DNA from: an uncultured Rhodovulum sp.
GTDB taxonomy: Bacteria > Pseudomonadota > Alphaproteobacteria > Rhodobacterales > Rhodobacteraceae
DNA length: 36,047 nucleotides
Assembly: GCA_946221765.1 (NCBI GenBank)
Contig: CAMIMK010000003.1
Location: 1 to 36,047, forward strand
Reading direction: 5' to 3'
Shown here: positions 9,534 through 18,103 of the stretch, piece after piece
Position numbering within the stretch: position 1 is the first letter of the stretch
How the letters are laid out: each line of letters opens with the position of its first letter
Made by a program: the position numbers and the translations under genes
Notes under the pieces: model-generated
What the model saw: only the letters and a program-made list of their open reading frames with translations
Databases searched by the model: none
What the model was told of the DNA's origin: nothing

Positions 9534-10751
9534 ATGGGCTGGAAGACGATCGATGACGTGGATCTCGACGGCAAGGTCGTACTGACCAGGGTCGATATCA
9601 ACGTTCCCGTCAAGGATGGGTCCGTCACCGATGCGACCCGCATCGAACGGATCGTCCCCACGATCCGAGATATCCTTGCCAAGGGTGGAAAGCCCGTCCT
9701 GCTCGCCCACTTCGACCGACCCAAGGGAAAGGTCGTGCCCGAAATGAGCCTGAAGGTGACCATTCCGGCACTGGAAAAGGCCTTGGACACCAAGGTTTCC
9801 TTCGCGCCTGATTGCGTCGGCGAGAGCGCCTCGGCCGCAATCGCCAGCCTCCCGGCGGGGGGCGTGCTGCTTCTGGAGAACACCCGGTTCCATCCGGGCG
9901 AAGAAAAGAATGATCCAGCGTTCGCGAGCCAGCTCGCCGAACTCGGTGACCTTTACTGTAACGACGCCTTCTCCGCCGCGCATCGCGCGCATGCCTCGAC
10001 GGAAGCGATTGCCCGCCTGCTTCCCTCCTTTGCTGGCCGTTTGATGCAGGCCGAGCTTGAGGCCCTTGAGAACGCCCTCGGGAATCCGGCTCACCCGGTG
10101 GTTGCCGTCGTCGGTGGTGCAAAGGTCTCGACCAAACTCGACCTCTTGGGCAATCTGGTCGGAAAGGTTGATGTCATCGTCATTGGCGGCGGCATGGCCA
10201 ATACCTTCCTTGCCGCAAAAGGGATCAAGGTCGGAAAATCCCTTTGCGAATACGACATGACGGACACGGCGCAATCCATCTTTGAACGCGCCGCCAAGCA
10301 GGGCTGCACGCTGGTCTTGCCGACGGACGTCGTTGTCGCTCGGGAGTTCAAGGCCAACGCCGACCATGAAATCGTCCCGGCAACCGCCTGCCCGGATGAC
10401 GCGATGATCCTCGACGCAGGTCCCGCGACGATCTCCCAGATCGCGGCGGTCTTCGCCGAGGCGAAGACACTCGTTTGGAACGGACCTCTCGGTGCGTTCG
10501 AACTTCCGCCATTCAATGCGGCAACGGATGCGGCAGCACGCCAGGCAGCCGCCTTGACCAAGGCCGGAAAGCTGCTGTCGGTAGCCGGTGGCGGCGATAC
10601 GGTCGCGGCACTGAACTCCAGCGGATCAGCCGACCAGTTCTCCTATGTCTCCACCGCAGGAGGTGCCTTTCTTGAATGGCTGGAGGGCAAGGAGTTGCCC
10701 GGCGTCGCAGCTTTGACCCAAGAAAATAGTTACAACCCTGTCGGTACCTGA
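9534..10751 (+). CDS. pgk: Phosphoglycerate kinase
   Basis: A 405-residue enzyme that transfers phosphate between 1,3-bisphosphoglycerate and ADP in glycolysis and gluconeogenesis. Visible signatures include RVDINVPVKDG and LLAHFDRPKGK in the substrate domain, LLENTRFHPGEEKND, the hinge VVGGAKVSTKLDLL, GGGMANTFLAAKG, and the nucleotide-domain VWNGPLGAFE and AGGGDTVAALN. The usual LSHFGRP is LAHFDRP here, a known alphaproteobacterial-type variation. It starts 22 bases after tkt with GAGGAAGAC in front. Many alphaproteobacteria have gap between tkt and pgk; it is missing here. Confidence 0.96.
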   Translation: MGWKTIDDVDLDGKVVLTRVDINVPVKDGSVTDATRIERIVPTIRDILAKGGKPVLLAHFDRPKGKVVPEMSLKVTIPALEKALDTKVSFAPDCVGESASAAIASLPAGGVLLLENTRFHPGEEKNDPAFASQLAELGDLYCNDAFSAAHRAHASTEAIARLLPSFAGRLMQAELEALENALGNPAHPVVAVVGGAKVSTKLDLLGNLVGKVDVIVIGGGMANTFLAAKGIKVGKSLCEYDMTDTAQSIFERAAKQGCTLVLPTDVVVAREFKANADHEIVPATACPDDAMILDAGPATISQIAAVFAEAKTLVWNGPLGAFELPPFNAATDAAARQAAALTKAGKLLSVAGGGDTVAALNSSGSADQFSYVSTAGGAFLEWLEGKELPGVAALTQENSYNPVGT

Positions 10752-10763
10752 AAAGGAATGACC

Positions 10764-11693
10764 ATGAAGGCCACACGCACTGTGCAGCGGATCCTGTCTC
10801 ACTATGAGACAGACAATCCCGGAGTTAAAGGTAATCTTTGTCGTATGCTGATGGCCGGTCGGCTTGGCGGAACCGGAAAGATGATCATTCTCCCTGTCGA
10901 TCAGGGATTCGAACATGGTCCGGCGCGGAGTTTTGCCCCGAACCCGGCGGCGTATGATCCCCATTACCACTATCAACTGGCGATCGATGCAGGGCTCAAC
11001 GCCTATGCTGCCCCGCTAGGGATGATCGAAGCCGGTGCGGACACCTTCGCCGGTCAGATCCCGACCATCCTGAAGGTAAACTCCTCCAACTCACTGGTGC
11101 CCTCCAACGCGGCCAACGATCAGGCGATCACCGCGGGTGTCGACGATGCCCTGCGCCTCGGTTGCTCTGCGATCGGGTTCACGATCTATCCCGGCTCCTC
11201 GCTCGCGCTCGACATGTTCGAGGAAATCTCCCAGATGCGCGAAGAAGCGGCGGCCAAGGGGATCGCCACCGTGATCTGGTCCTATCCGCGCGGAGAAGAC
11301 CTGTCGAAGAACGGCGAGACGGCAATCGACGTTGGGGCCTATGCAGCCCAGATTGCGGCTCTCCTCGGCGCCCACATCATCAAGATCAAGCTGTCGACAG
11401 ACCATCTTGAGCAGGGTGAAGCCAAAAAGGCTTACGAGAAGGCCCAGATCGACGTCTCCACGCAGACGGCCCGGGTGCGGCACTGCATGAATGCGGCCTT
11501 TGCCGGACGGCGCATCGTGGTATTTTCGGGCGGTGCCGCGAAAGACGCGGATGCGGTCTACGACGACGCGCGCGCAATTCGCGACGGTGGTGGCAACGGC
11601 TCCATCATCGGCCGCAATACCTTCCAGCGTGAACGCACCGATGCTCTGGCGATGCTCAACAAGCTCGTCGAGATCTATAAGGGCCGCGATTGA
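10764..11693 (+). CDS. fba: Class I fructose-bisphosphate aldolase, DhnA type
   Basis: A 309-residue Schiff-base aldolase of the archaeal/DhnA type that splits fructose 1,6-bisphosphate. Visible features are PVDQGFEHGPARSF near the N-terminus, VIWSYPRGEDL, the strand IIKIKLSTDH that should carry the Schiff-base lysine, and the phosphate-binding VVFSGGAAKD and GSIIGRNTFQRE at the end of the barrel. The second ATG (10764) was chosen because AAGGA lies seven bases before it, whereas the ATG at 10758 is too close to that site. It follows pgk by 12 bases, so it belongs to the same operon. Confidence 0.94.
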   Translation: MKATRTVQRILSHYETDNPGVKGNLCRMLMAGRLGGTGKMIILPVDQGFEHGPARSFAPNPAAYDPHYHYQLAIDAGLNAYAAPLGMIEAGADTFAGQIPTILKVNSSNSLVPSNAANDQAITAGVDDALRLGCSAIGFTIYPGSSLALDMFEEISQMREEAAAKGIATVIWSYPRGEDLSKNGETAIDVGAYAAQIAALLGAHIIKIKLSTDHLEQGEAKKAYEKAQIDVSTQTARVRHCMNAAFAGRRIVVFSGGAAKDADAVYDDARAIRDGGGNGSIIGRNTFQRERTDALAMLNKLVEIYKGRD

Positions 11694-11717
11694 TCCGCGG
11701 CATTTTACCTACCTCGG

Positions 11718-11748
11718 GCACCGCAGGGCTTTATTTTCCCTGCGGTGC
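11718..11748 (+). terminator. Strong stem-loop after fba (possible terminator)
   Basis: A perfect 11-bp stem, GCACCGCAGGG (11718-11728) and CCCTGCGGTGC (11738-11748), with a 9-base loop CTTTATTTT, 24 bases after the fba stop. No U-tract follows on either strand, so it may act as an mRNA 3' end stabiliser or a factor-dependent site rather than a classical terminator. Confidence 0.55.
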
Positions 11749-11787
11749 TGCCAGTATCTAGATGCACCGTGAGCAAGGATACAGGTA

Positions 11788-12093
11788 ATGCGCGAGCCAG
11801 AGATCCGAAGGGGGGCAGCCGGCACGATCCTGGTTGTTTCCGTTCTGGCCATCGCGGGATACCTGGGATTGTCCACGCTCCAAGGAAATAACGGTCTCTT
11901 CAGGCTCTTCCAGATCGAAGCCCAGGAGGCAAAACTTCAGGACGAATTGGCGTCTCTCCGCCAGGAGCGTGCTGAAATCGAGATCAAGACTCGACAACTC
12001 TCGGAAACGCCCGTTGATCCGGATATTCTGGAGGAACAAGCGCGCCGGGTGCTCGGACTTGCGAGGGCAGACGAAGTCTTGTTGACGCAGTAA
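11788..12093 (+). CDS. ftsB: Septum formation initiator, FtsB/DivIC family
   Basis: A 101-residue bitopic protein. A short cytoplasmic head is followed by one membrane helix (about residues 12-31, TILVVSVLAIAGYLGLSTL) and then a periplasmic coiled coil (AKLQDELASLRQERAEIEIK), and it ends in PVDPDILEEQARRVLGLARADEVL, the conserved C-terminal motif of the family. FtsB acts with FtsL and FtsQ in the divisome. In many alphaproteobacteria this gene lies between enolase or aldolase and the pyruvate dehydrogenase genes; here the pdh genes are absent and cysE and the GTA follow, facing the other way. The ATG at 11788 is supported by a preceding AGG. Confidence 0.88.
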   Translation: MREPEIRRGAAGTILVVSVLAIAGYLGLSTLQGNNGLFRLFQIEAQEAKLQDELASLRQERAEIEIKTRQLSETPVDPDILEEQARRVLGLARADEVLLTQ

Positions 12094-12132
12094 GTGTGTA
12101 ACACTTTCACACACTCAGAGCTCAGGTCGTCT

Positions 12133-12939
12133 TCAGAACCCTTCCAGGCGATGTTCCATGATCTTGGACGGCTCGCTGCATCCCGCCTCTCCAACCACTC
12201 GAGCGGGAACACCTGCGACGGTCTTGCATGGCGCGACGTCGCTCAAAACGACAGATCCGGCGGCAATGCGACTGCAACGCCCGACCGTGATATTTCCAAG
12301 AACCGCCGCTCCTGCCCCGATCAGGACGCCGTCCTGAATTTTCGGATGCCGGTCCCCATCTTCCTTGCCCGTCCCCCCAAGGGTGACGGAATGAAGCATC
12401 GAGACGTTGTCCCCGACAACTGCAGTCTCGCCGATCACGATGGAATGGGCGTGATCAATCATCACACCCTGTCCCACACGCGCGCCAGGATGGATGTCGA
12501 CCCCGAAAGCCTCCGACGTCCGCATCTGTACGAAGTAGGCCATATCTGCCCGACGTTTCCGCCACAGCCAGTGTGCCAGGCGATAGCACTGAAGGGCCTG
12601 AAAACCCTTGAAAAAGAGCAGCGGCTGCAAGTAGCGGTGGCAGGCCGGATCGCGCTCGTAAACGGCAACAATGTCTGCGCGGGCCGCCACGAGGATCTGG
12701 GGATCATCCTGGTAGGCTTCGTCCGCCAGCTCGCGCAGGATAAGATCGCTCATTTCCTGCGAGGCAAGCTTCTGCGCAATCCGGAAACTCAGCGCGCGGG
12801 CAAAGCTGCTATGGTGGAGAACCCCAGAGTGAACGGCACTCGCCATCAGGGGCTCAGCCACCGCCACCTGCTCGGCTTCCCTGCGAATGATGGTCCAAAC
12901 GCGATCCAGACTCGCGATGCTCGGTTGCGTTTGGGCCAA
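12133..12939 (-). CDS. cysE: Serine O-acetyltransferase
   Basis: A 268-residue cytoplasmic enzyme that acetylates L-serine with acetyl-CoA, the first step of cysteine synthesis. The N-terminal helical domain (SLDRVWTIIRREAEQ; ILRELADEAYQDDP) is followed by a left-handed beta-helix of hexapeptide repeats (DIHPGARVGQGVMIDHAHS, VIGETAVVGDNVSML, GVLIGAGAAVLGNITVGRC). The catalytic histidine is in IDHAHSIVIGE, the second in HPKIQDG. The start appears to be TTG at 12939 because the conserved N-terminus begins there and no better in-frame ATG is present. It is co-directional with and 69 bases after the GTA operon; cysE is known to flank GTA clusters in several alphaproteobacteria. Confidence 0.94.
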   Translation of the reverse strand: MAQTQPSIASLDRVWTIIRREAEQVAVAEPLMASAVHSGVLHHSSFARALSFRIAQKLASQEMSDLILRELADEAYQDDPQILVAARADIVAVYERDPACHRYLQPLLFFKGFQALQCYRLAHWLWRKRRADMAYFVQMRTSEAFGVDIHPGARVGQGVMIDHAHSIVIGETAVVGDNVSMLHSVTLGGTGKEDGDRHPKIQDGVLIGAGAAVLGNITVGRCSRIAAGSVVLSDVAPCKTVAGVPARVVGEAGCSEPSKIMEHRLEGF

Positions 12940-13008
12940 AGTTGCGCCCCCATGGCTTTACGATCTCAACCTATCTGAGCCGCCGTCCTCGGCAGTTCAA
13001 GCCCATAT

Positions 13009-13722
13009 TCACGCTAAGGCTCTCGGAGGCGTGATCTGAACCCCGTGGATCGCAAGGCGAACACGTCCCCCGCTGAAGGGCGCCCCTTCGGCCGTAAGAC
13101 AGAGGGGCGTATTCTCGTAGTATGTCACGGGGGCTCCGCTCATGCCGGAAAGGTATGCTCCCTTGGCAATACCAAGACCCGAAGCATAACGATTGTCCGC
13201 CCCTGTCACGCCGGCACGCCATGCGGTCGCACCTCGAATACTTTCCAGAACGCGTCCCGAGATACCAATCACCTGCGTTCCCGCTGGGATTGAGGTCCCG
13301 GTCAGGTTCGTTGCGCCAGCCGTAACAACGTGGTCGAACTCAATGATGACGTTGCGCGTCGAGGCCCCTCCTTGAGACACCGAAATCGCTCCGGACTGCC
13401 AGGCCGTGCCATCATAGAAGAGCGCCGAGGCCGTCGCCTTGTTCCAGGCCCGCCATCCTTGGCCGGGTGTCAGGAATACCCACCCACCATTGCTCCAGAT
13501 CGCGATTTCACCGGCTCGACTGCTCCAAACCCCTGAGGATCCCGACGCAATGATGTAGATGTCACCCTCTGCAGGAGAGGCAGGCGGGGTCTGCTCTGCC
13601 GCAGAACGGACGGACAGCTGTGTCGCAGCATCAATCCGGACCAAGGCTTCATTGACGGTAACATGCTTCTGGGCCTGCGAAGGCAGGACCAGAGGCAATC
13701 CAAGCTGAGTTGTCCGTGCCAT
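13009..13722 (-). CDS. DUF2793 protein, putative GTA tail fibre
   Basis: A 237-residue DUF2793 protein. The N-terminus is typical (MARTTQLGLPLVLPSQAQKH followed by VTVNEALVRID), then an SPAEGDIYIIA and SNGGWVFLTPGQGWRAWN region, and a Gly/Thr/Ser-rich C-terminal half that looks like a fibre or receptor-binding tip. In R. capsulatus the DUF2793 GTA tail fibre is encoded away from the main cluster; here it is translationally fused to it, its ATG overlapping the stop of g15 as TGATG. Tail attachment is inferred from context and family; the receptor is unknown. Confidence 0.8.
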   Translation of the reverse strand: MARTTQLGLPLVLPSQAQKHVTVNEALVRIDAATQLSVRSAAEQTPPASPAEGDIYIIASGSSGVWSSRAGEIAIWSNGGWVFLTPGQGWRAWNKATASALFYDGTAWQSGAISVSQGGASTRNVIIEFDHVVTAGATNLTGTSIPAGTQVIGISGRVLESIRGATAWRAGVTGADNRYASGLGIAKGAYLSGMSGAPVTYYENTPLCLTAEGAPFSGGRVRLAIHGVQITPPRALA

Positions 13723-16700
13723 CAGAGCACAATCCTCCTGTAGGGTCCCGGTCCGAACCGATCGGACACCTGGGCCACTTCGAAAGCCAGCGGTTGCGGG
13801 CTACCATCCGCGATCCAACTCTCCTGCGAATAGCGCAGGGTTGGAGAGGACACGCTTTCCTCCCTCACGAGCGTGTCGCCCTTGAGGATCCTCACATGGT
13901 AGAGCTCCCGATCCTCGCCGAGCGGAATGTCCGTCCCCTGCCAGCTGTCACCGTCGATCCGGGAGCGCCTGATCCAGGTCAGCACGACATGCCCGGAAGC
14001 ATTGCGTTCCGCATGAAGATGGACCGGCGCATAAGGTCGCAGACCCACCCCTTCAAAGGCCATGGCAACATGCGTGAAAGCGGGATCGTTGTAGGGCAGT
14101 CGTGACGGTCCATACCGATAGTGCCGCTCCAGATCGCGCGCCGCGGAAGCAAGCTCGATCTGCTTGACCGACTGGTCCAGCAGAACGAAATCCCATCCGG
14201 GAGCAATTGGCCCACTCGCAAAGCTGTCCGTGCCGGCTTGCCCTCGCAGAATGCCACTCAACTCGTATTCGAGAGGCGAAACGAGGACCGCCGACCGATA
14301 CTGAATGATCTCCCAATCGGAGCTGCCTGGTGCCCGGATCGCGGCGACATTGGCGCCATTCAAGACATCCAGCTCGCTTCTGGATTGGAGGGTGCCGGAC
14401 GCAATCTTCACGCGCAGGGAAGCGTTCAGCCACAACCCCGCCTGCCCGGCGACAAGACCGGACATGATGTCTCCAACCACGGCTGGCTTGGTGACCTCGG
14501 TATTCAGCGTGTAGCCATGGTCCTCGCTGGCCGAATAGATGGCGACGGCTCCCATCCATGGCTTCTGAGAAACCGCGACATGGGGAGCATACGGCACCTC
14601 GTCTCCCTTCAGCAGGGGCAGGTCGAGGAACTCGGCATAGGTGGCCCCGACCGCCGTGATCGATCGGCGTGATGAGACTACGCTGGGCGGAACGGGATTT
14701 CCGTAGACGCCCGCGTCCACGCGGACCGCACTGATCCGCCGCAGTCCCTGTTCTTCCACACGGTCGACCCTGAAAGGGCTCTCGGATCCATTCACCGCAA
14801 GCGTGATGACATCGCCGGCAGTCACGTCGATATCGGAAAGCGGCAAGGCGAATTCGACGGTGTCGCGCGCCGCCAGACTTTCGCTGAGCCACCTCTCTGC
14901 AATCGACTGGGCTTCATTGGCCGAGAGAACAACCGGTTGGCTTGACTGTGAGCTGTTGGAACTCGCGAAATCCGGCAACGCAGCGGAAACCGCGGAAGCC
15001 GCATAGTCACGATCGGCATCCACATATCCAAAGGTGACACTGGAAGGCAGTTCGGCCCAGGGAGAACGACTGCGCGCCACAACCGCTTCATTGCCAGTCA
15101 CGACGCACCCGTCGCCAAAGATCCGCCTCACGGCTCGGCCGTTCCGATTGCGGAACACCACGTTGCCGTCGAAGGAAAAACCATCGAAGCCGTAAGATAC
15201 CATCAGGGGCTGGATCGCCTGCCGCCCGGATGAAATTGCATCCAGAGAATAGCCGGTCAGCTGGCCGTGGAGGCCGGAAACATCGATGCCAGACATGTCG
15301 GATTGCTCCGAGATCTCTGCCACCACCTGCGCCAGCGGAGCCAGACTGGTGCGGCCGTTCAGCCAGTGGCCGAGAGCGTAGTTGGTGCCATCCACCCAGG
15401 TCTCCAAGCGTGCAGGAAAATCCGGCCAAGGCCGGGTGTCCCAGGCCCACACATAGGCGCTGGCAAGATCAACCATGGGTGCCGCATAGACAGTCGACAC
15501 GGGGTTGTTGAGCGGGTCACCCCAGTGCGCATAGGTTGCTTGCAGATAGCGCGTCTGTATGAACGTGTCCTGCCCACCATTGGAGAAATAGGGCAGAAAG
15601 CTTTCCGACGACTTCGGATCATGGAAGACATTCGGTTGGTTCGTGCCCTTGTCAACCGCCGGACACCCAAGTTCCGTGAACCAGATCGGCTTGGATTGCG
15701 GAACCCAGTCAGTCGCCTGATCTCCACGAATCCCGCCCACGCGGTTCACATGCGTCTGCGACCACCAGCTGCGGATATCCTTGTAGCGGAAGACCCAGTG
15801 CTCGCCATACCCACCGTCGACGATCGGCGTGCGGGACTGAGCTTCGCGGGCCGCATCGCTGGAATAGAACCAGTCGAACCCCTCCCCACCCGCAACGTTG
15901 GAACGCAGGTATTCAAGGTTGAAGATCGACTCGGCATGGGCATCAGCGTGGCTGCTGCCGTTCCGCCAATCCGAGAGGGGCATGTAATTGTCGATCCCGA
16001 CGAAATCGATATCGGGATGCGCCCAGAGGGGATCCAGATGAAAGATGACGTCATTCGAACCATCCGCCGGATGATGTCCGAAATACTCTGACCAGTCCGC
16101 CGCATAACCGATCTTGCAGTCAGGCCCAAGGATGGCACGGACATCCGCGGCCAGGGCGCAAAGCGCGCGAACGAACGGATAGCTCGTCCGGCCATCGCGC
16201 ACCTGCGTCAGGCTGCGGAGTTCGGATCCGATGCAGAAGGCCTTCACGCCACCGGCAAGGGCACACAGATGCGCATAATGCAGGATGAAGCGCCGATAAC
16301 TCCACTCCGCCGGCCCCTTGTAGACAACTCGGCCCTCCTCCACGGCGAAGTCGCTCGGTCTTGCAGAGCCGACAAACAACCCGATCTCGCTCTCTGCCGC
16401 CGTCGTGCCATCCTGCGAGCCGGCCCGGCCCGGCGCGGTATCAAGCGTGATGCGTCCACGCCAGGGAATGACGGGCTGGCTCGTGGCATCGCTCCACGGG
16501 TCCGCAAGCCCGTTCCCGGCCAGAATGTCCATCAGGATGAAGGGATAGAACATCACCTCCACCCCGATGTTCCGCATGTGGCGGATAGCCTGAACGACGG
16601 TGGTGTCATCCGGCGTCCCACCAAAGATCGGCCGCCCGTCCAGAAGGCTGACCCGCTCGGCGGTCACCCGGCTCAGGTTCGAGACCCGCCAGGCGATCTT

Positions 16701-17630
16701 GTCGCCATCCTCGGTAGATTGTTCGACCTTCGGACGCAGCGTGCACTTCCCAGCGCGCATGTCATCGCCGAACCAGGTCACGACCAGCGAAGCCGTTGTC
16801 ACCGCGGGCAGCTCCGCCTTCATCTGCGCCAGTGAAGCAACGAGATCTGGCACGCCCTGGTCATTGTGGACATTGACGACGGTGTTCGACCCCTTGCCTC
16901 GCTTGAAGCTGATCGGCTCCGTCGCCAGCGCATATTCGCCGGTCCCGGGAACAAGCGCGACGCCACGAATGCTCTCTGCGGGGTGCGCAGGAACGCTCTT
17001 GCTCTGCACATCCGGACGGCGGAAAACCTCGAAGTTGAACTGTGGAATCCGGTTTCCAAAGGGAGTCAGGTCGAGGTTGTCGAAGACGATATAGGCTGTC
17101 CCCCGATAGGCCGGCGCCTCCTCGGCCCCCTCGATCGCGGCAATCAGAGGATCCGGAATCTGCTCCTCAGTGCCCTCATGCAGGCGCCAGTTGAGCCCCT
17201 TCTGCTCCAGTGGCTGGCCATCTGCCCAGATGCGGCCGACCCGGACCACCGGCCCCTCGCACAAGGCGATCGCAAGGCTGACGGTATAGCTGTATTCGCG
17301 AACAGTCGCTCCGCCTCCGCCCTTGCCACCGACTTCGTTGCTGTTGACATGCTCGAGGAAGCGACTCGACCAGATAATCTGGCCTGCAAGCCGCACCCGT
17401 CCCCAGACCCGCGGGATTGCGGCCCCCTCGCTCGACCCCATGACGCGAAAGCGCTCGACGCGACCCGACTCTACGGGTTCCGATCCTACTCCCATCAGCC
17501 GCTGGTCGATGATGGATCCGACAGTCGCACCGAGTGCCTTGCCGAGAGCCGCGGTCCCGAGACCAATGAAGGAGCCGCCGAAGCTGCCGCCAAGTGCTGC
17601 GCCAGCTGCCGAAAGGAGGAGGGTAGCCAT
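13722..17630 (-). CDS. GTA g15: large baseplate/tail protein (GTA_TIM, Phage-tail_3)
   Basis: A 1302-residue protein, the largest gene of the cluster, matching RcGTA gp15 (called megatron in structural work), which forms the baseplate core that contacts and penetrates the recipient cell. A glycine-rich hydrophobic N-terminus (LLLSAAGAALGGSFGGSF) may insert into membranes. From about residue 400 to 720 there is a TIM-barrel glycosidase-like domain (FCIGSELRSL, DFVGIDNYMPLSDW, WFTELGCPAVDKG). A tail domain follows near 780-950 and a beta-rich C-terminal part from 1050. No frameshift or internal stop is seen. Its ATG overlaps the stop of g14 (TGATG), with GGAGGAGGG upstream. A peptidoglycan- or polysaccharide-cleaving role of the barrel is inferred. 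Confidence 0.93.
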   Translation of the reverse strand: MATLLLSAAGAALGGSFGGSFIGLGTAALGKALGATVGSIIDQRLMGVGSEPVESGRVERFRVMGSSEGAAIPRVWGRVRLAGQIIWSSRFLEHVNSNEVGGKGGGGATVREYSYTVSLAIALCEGPVVRVGRIWADGQPLEQKGLNWRLHEGTEEQIPDPLIAAIEGAEEAPAYRGTAYIVFDNLDLTPFGNRIPQFNFEVFRRPDVQSKSVPAHPAESIRGVALVPGTGEYALATEPISFKRGKGSNTVVNVHNDQGVPDLVASLAQMKAELPAVTTASLVVTWFGDDMRAGKCTLRPKVEQSTEDGDKIAWRVSNLSRVTAERVSLLDGRPIFGGTPDDTTVVQAIRHMRNIGVEVMFYPFILMDILAGNGLADPWSDATSQPVIPWRGRITLDTAPGRAGSQDGTTAAESEIGLFVGSARPSDFAVEEGRVVYKGPAEWSYRRFILHYAHLCALAGGVKAFCIGSELRSLTQVRDGRTSYPFVRALCALAADVRAILGPDCKIGYAADWSEYFGHHPADGSNDVIFHLDPLWAHPDIDFVGIDNYMPLSDWRNGSSHADAHAESIFNLEYLRSNVAGGEGFDWFYSSDAAREAQSRTPIVDGGYGEHWVFRYKDIRSWWSQTHVNRVGGIRGDQATDWVPQSKPIWFTELGCPAVDKGTNQPNVFHDPKSSESFLPYFSNGGQDTFIQTRYLQATYAHWGDPLNNPVSTVYAAPMVDLASAYVWAWDTRPWPDFPARLETWVDGTNYALGHWLNGRTSLAPLAQVVAEISEQSDMSGIDVSGLHGQLTGYSLDAISSGRQAIQPLMVSYGFDGFSFDGNVVFRNRNGRAVRRIFGDGCVVTGNEAVVARSRSPWAELPSSVTFGYVDADRDYAASAVSAALPDFASSNSSQSSQPVVLSANEAQSIAERWLSESLAARDTVEFALPLSDIDVTAGDVITLAVNGSESPFRVDRVEEQGLRRISAVRVDAGVYGNPVPPSVVSSRRSITAVGATYAEFLDLPLLKGDEVPYAPHVAVSQKPWMGAVAIYSASEDHGYTLNTEVTKPAVVGDIMSGLVAGQAGLWLNASLRVKIASGTLQSRSELDVLNGANVAAIRAPGSSDWEIIQYRSAVLVSPLEYELSGILRGQAGTDSFASGPIAPGWDFVLLDQSVKQIELASAARDLERHYRYGPSRLPYNDPAFTHVAMAFEGVGLRPYAPVHLHAERNASGHVVLTWIRRSRIDGDSWQGTDIPLGEDRELYHVRILKGDTLVREESVSSPTLRYSQESWIADGSPQPLAFEVAQVSDRFGPGPYRRIVL

Positions 17631-18103
17631 CAGGATTCCTCGGGAAACCGGAAAATGCCGGCGATCCGACTGGACCAGACCGGAGTCAGCGGGGATTCCA
17701 CGACACCATGCCCCGAATAGGCATGGATGAGCGTTGGGAAGCCGGACGCCGAGAGAGCCAGGATGCCGACGTGCTTCGCCACCCCTCCGTCACGCATGCG
17801 CATCACCAGAACATCGCCGGGCCGCTGGGTCCCGACTTGCACAGGGATCAGGTGGCGTGCCGCAGCCTGAAGAAGCGGTTCTTCACCCGACGCTTCCGAC
17901 CAGTCGGGAGTATAGGCCGGGACCACCTCGGGCTCATTTGCATAGCGCTCGCGCCACAGGCCTCGGAGCAGGCCGAGACAGTCGGTACCGGCACCCCGGC
18001 AACTCGCCTGATGCTCATAAGGCGTCCCGATCCATCTGCGCGCCTGCGCGACGATATCGCCTTCCGTACCGGCATCGTCAGCGGAAGAGGCTTTGCCCGT
18101 CAT
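17630..18103 (-). CDS. GTA g14: NlpC/P60 cell-wall peptidase
   Basis: A 157-residue papain-like NlpC/P60 peptidase. The nucleophile is the cysteine in GAGTDCLGLLRG, the base is the histidine in VAKHVGILALS, and the third residue is probably the histidine in LIHAYSGHG. The GTPY motif (ARRWIGTPYEHQ) precedes the cysteine as usual. In RcGTA, gp14 sits at the tail tip and cuts peptide bonds of peptidoglycan during DNA delivery. The ATG at 18103 was chosen over longer frames because the conserved domain starts shortly after it. It overlaps the 3' end of g13 by 26 bases and touches g15 at its stop. Confidence 0.92.
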   Translation of the reverse strand: MTGKASSADDAGTEGDIVAQARRWIGTPYEHQASCRGAGTDCLGLLRGLWRERYANEPEVVPAYTPDWSEASGEEPLLQAAARHLIPVQVGTQRPGDVLVMRMRDGGVAKHVGILALSASGFPTLIHAYSGHGVVESPLTPVWSSRIAGIFRFPEES

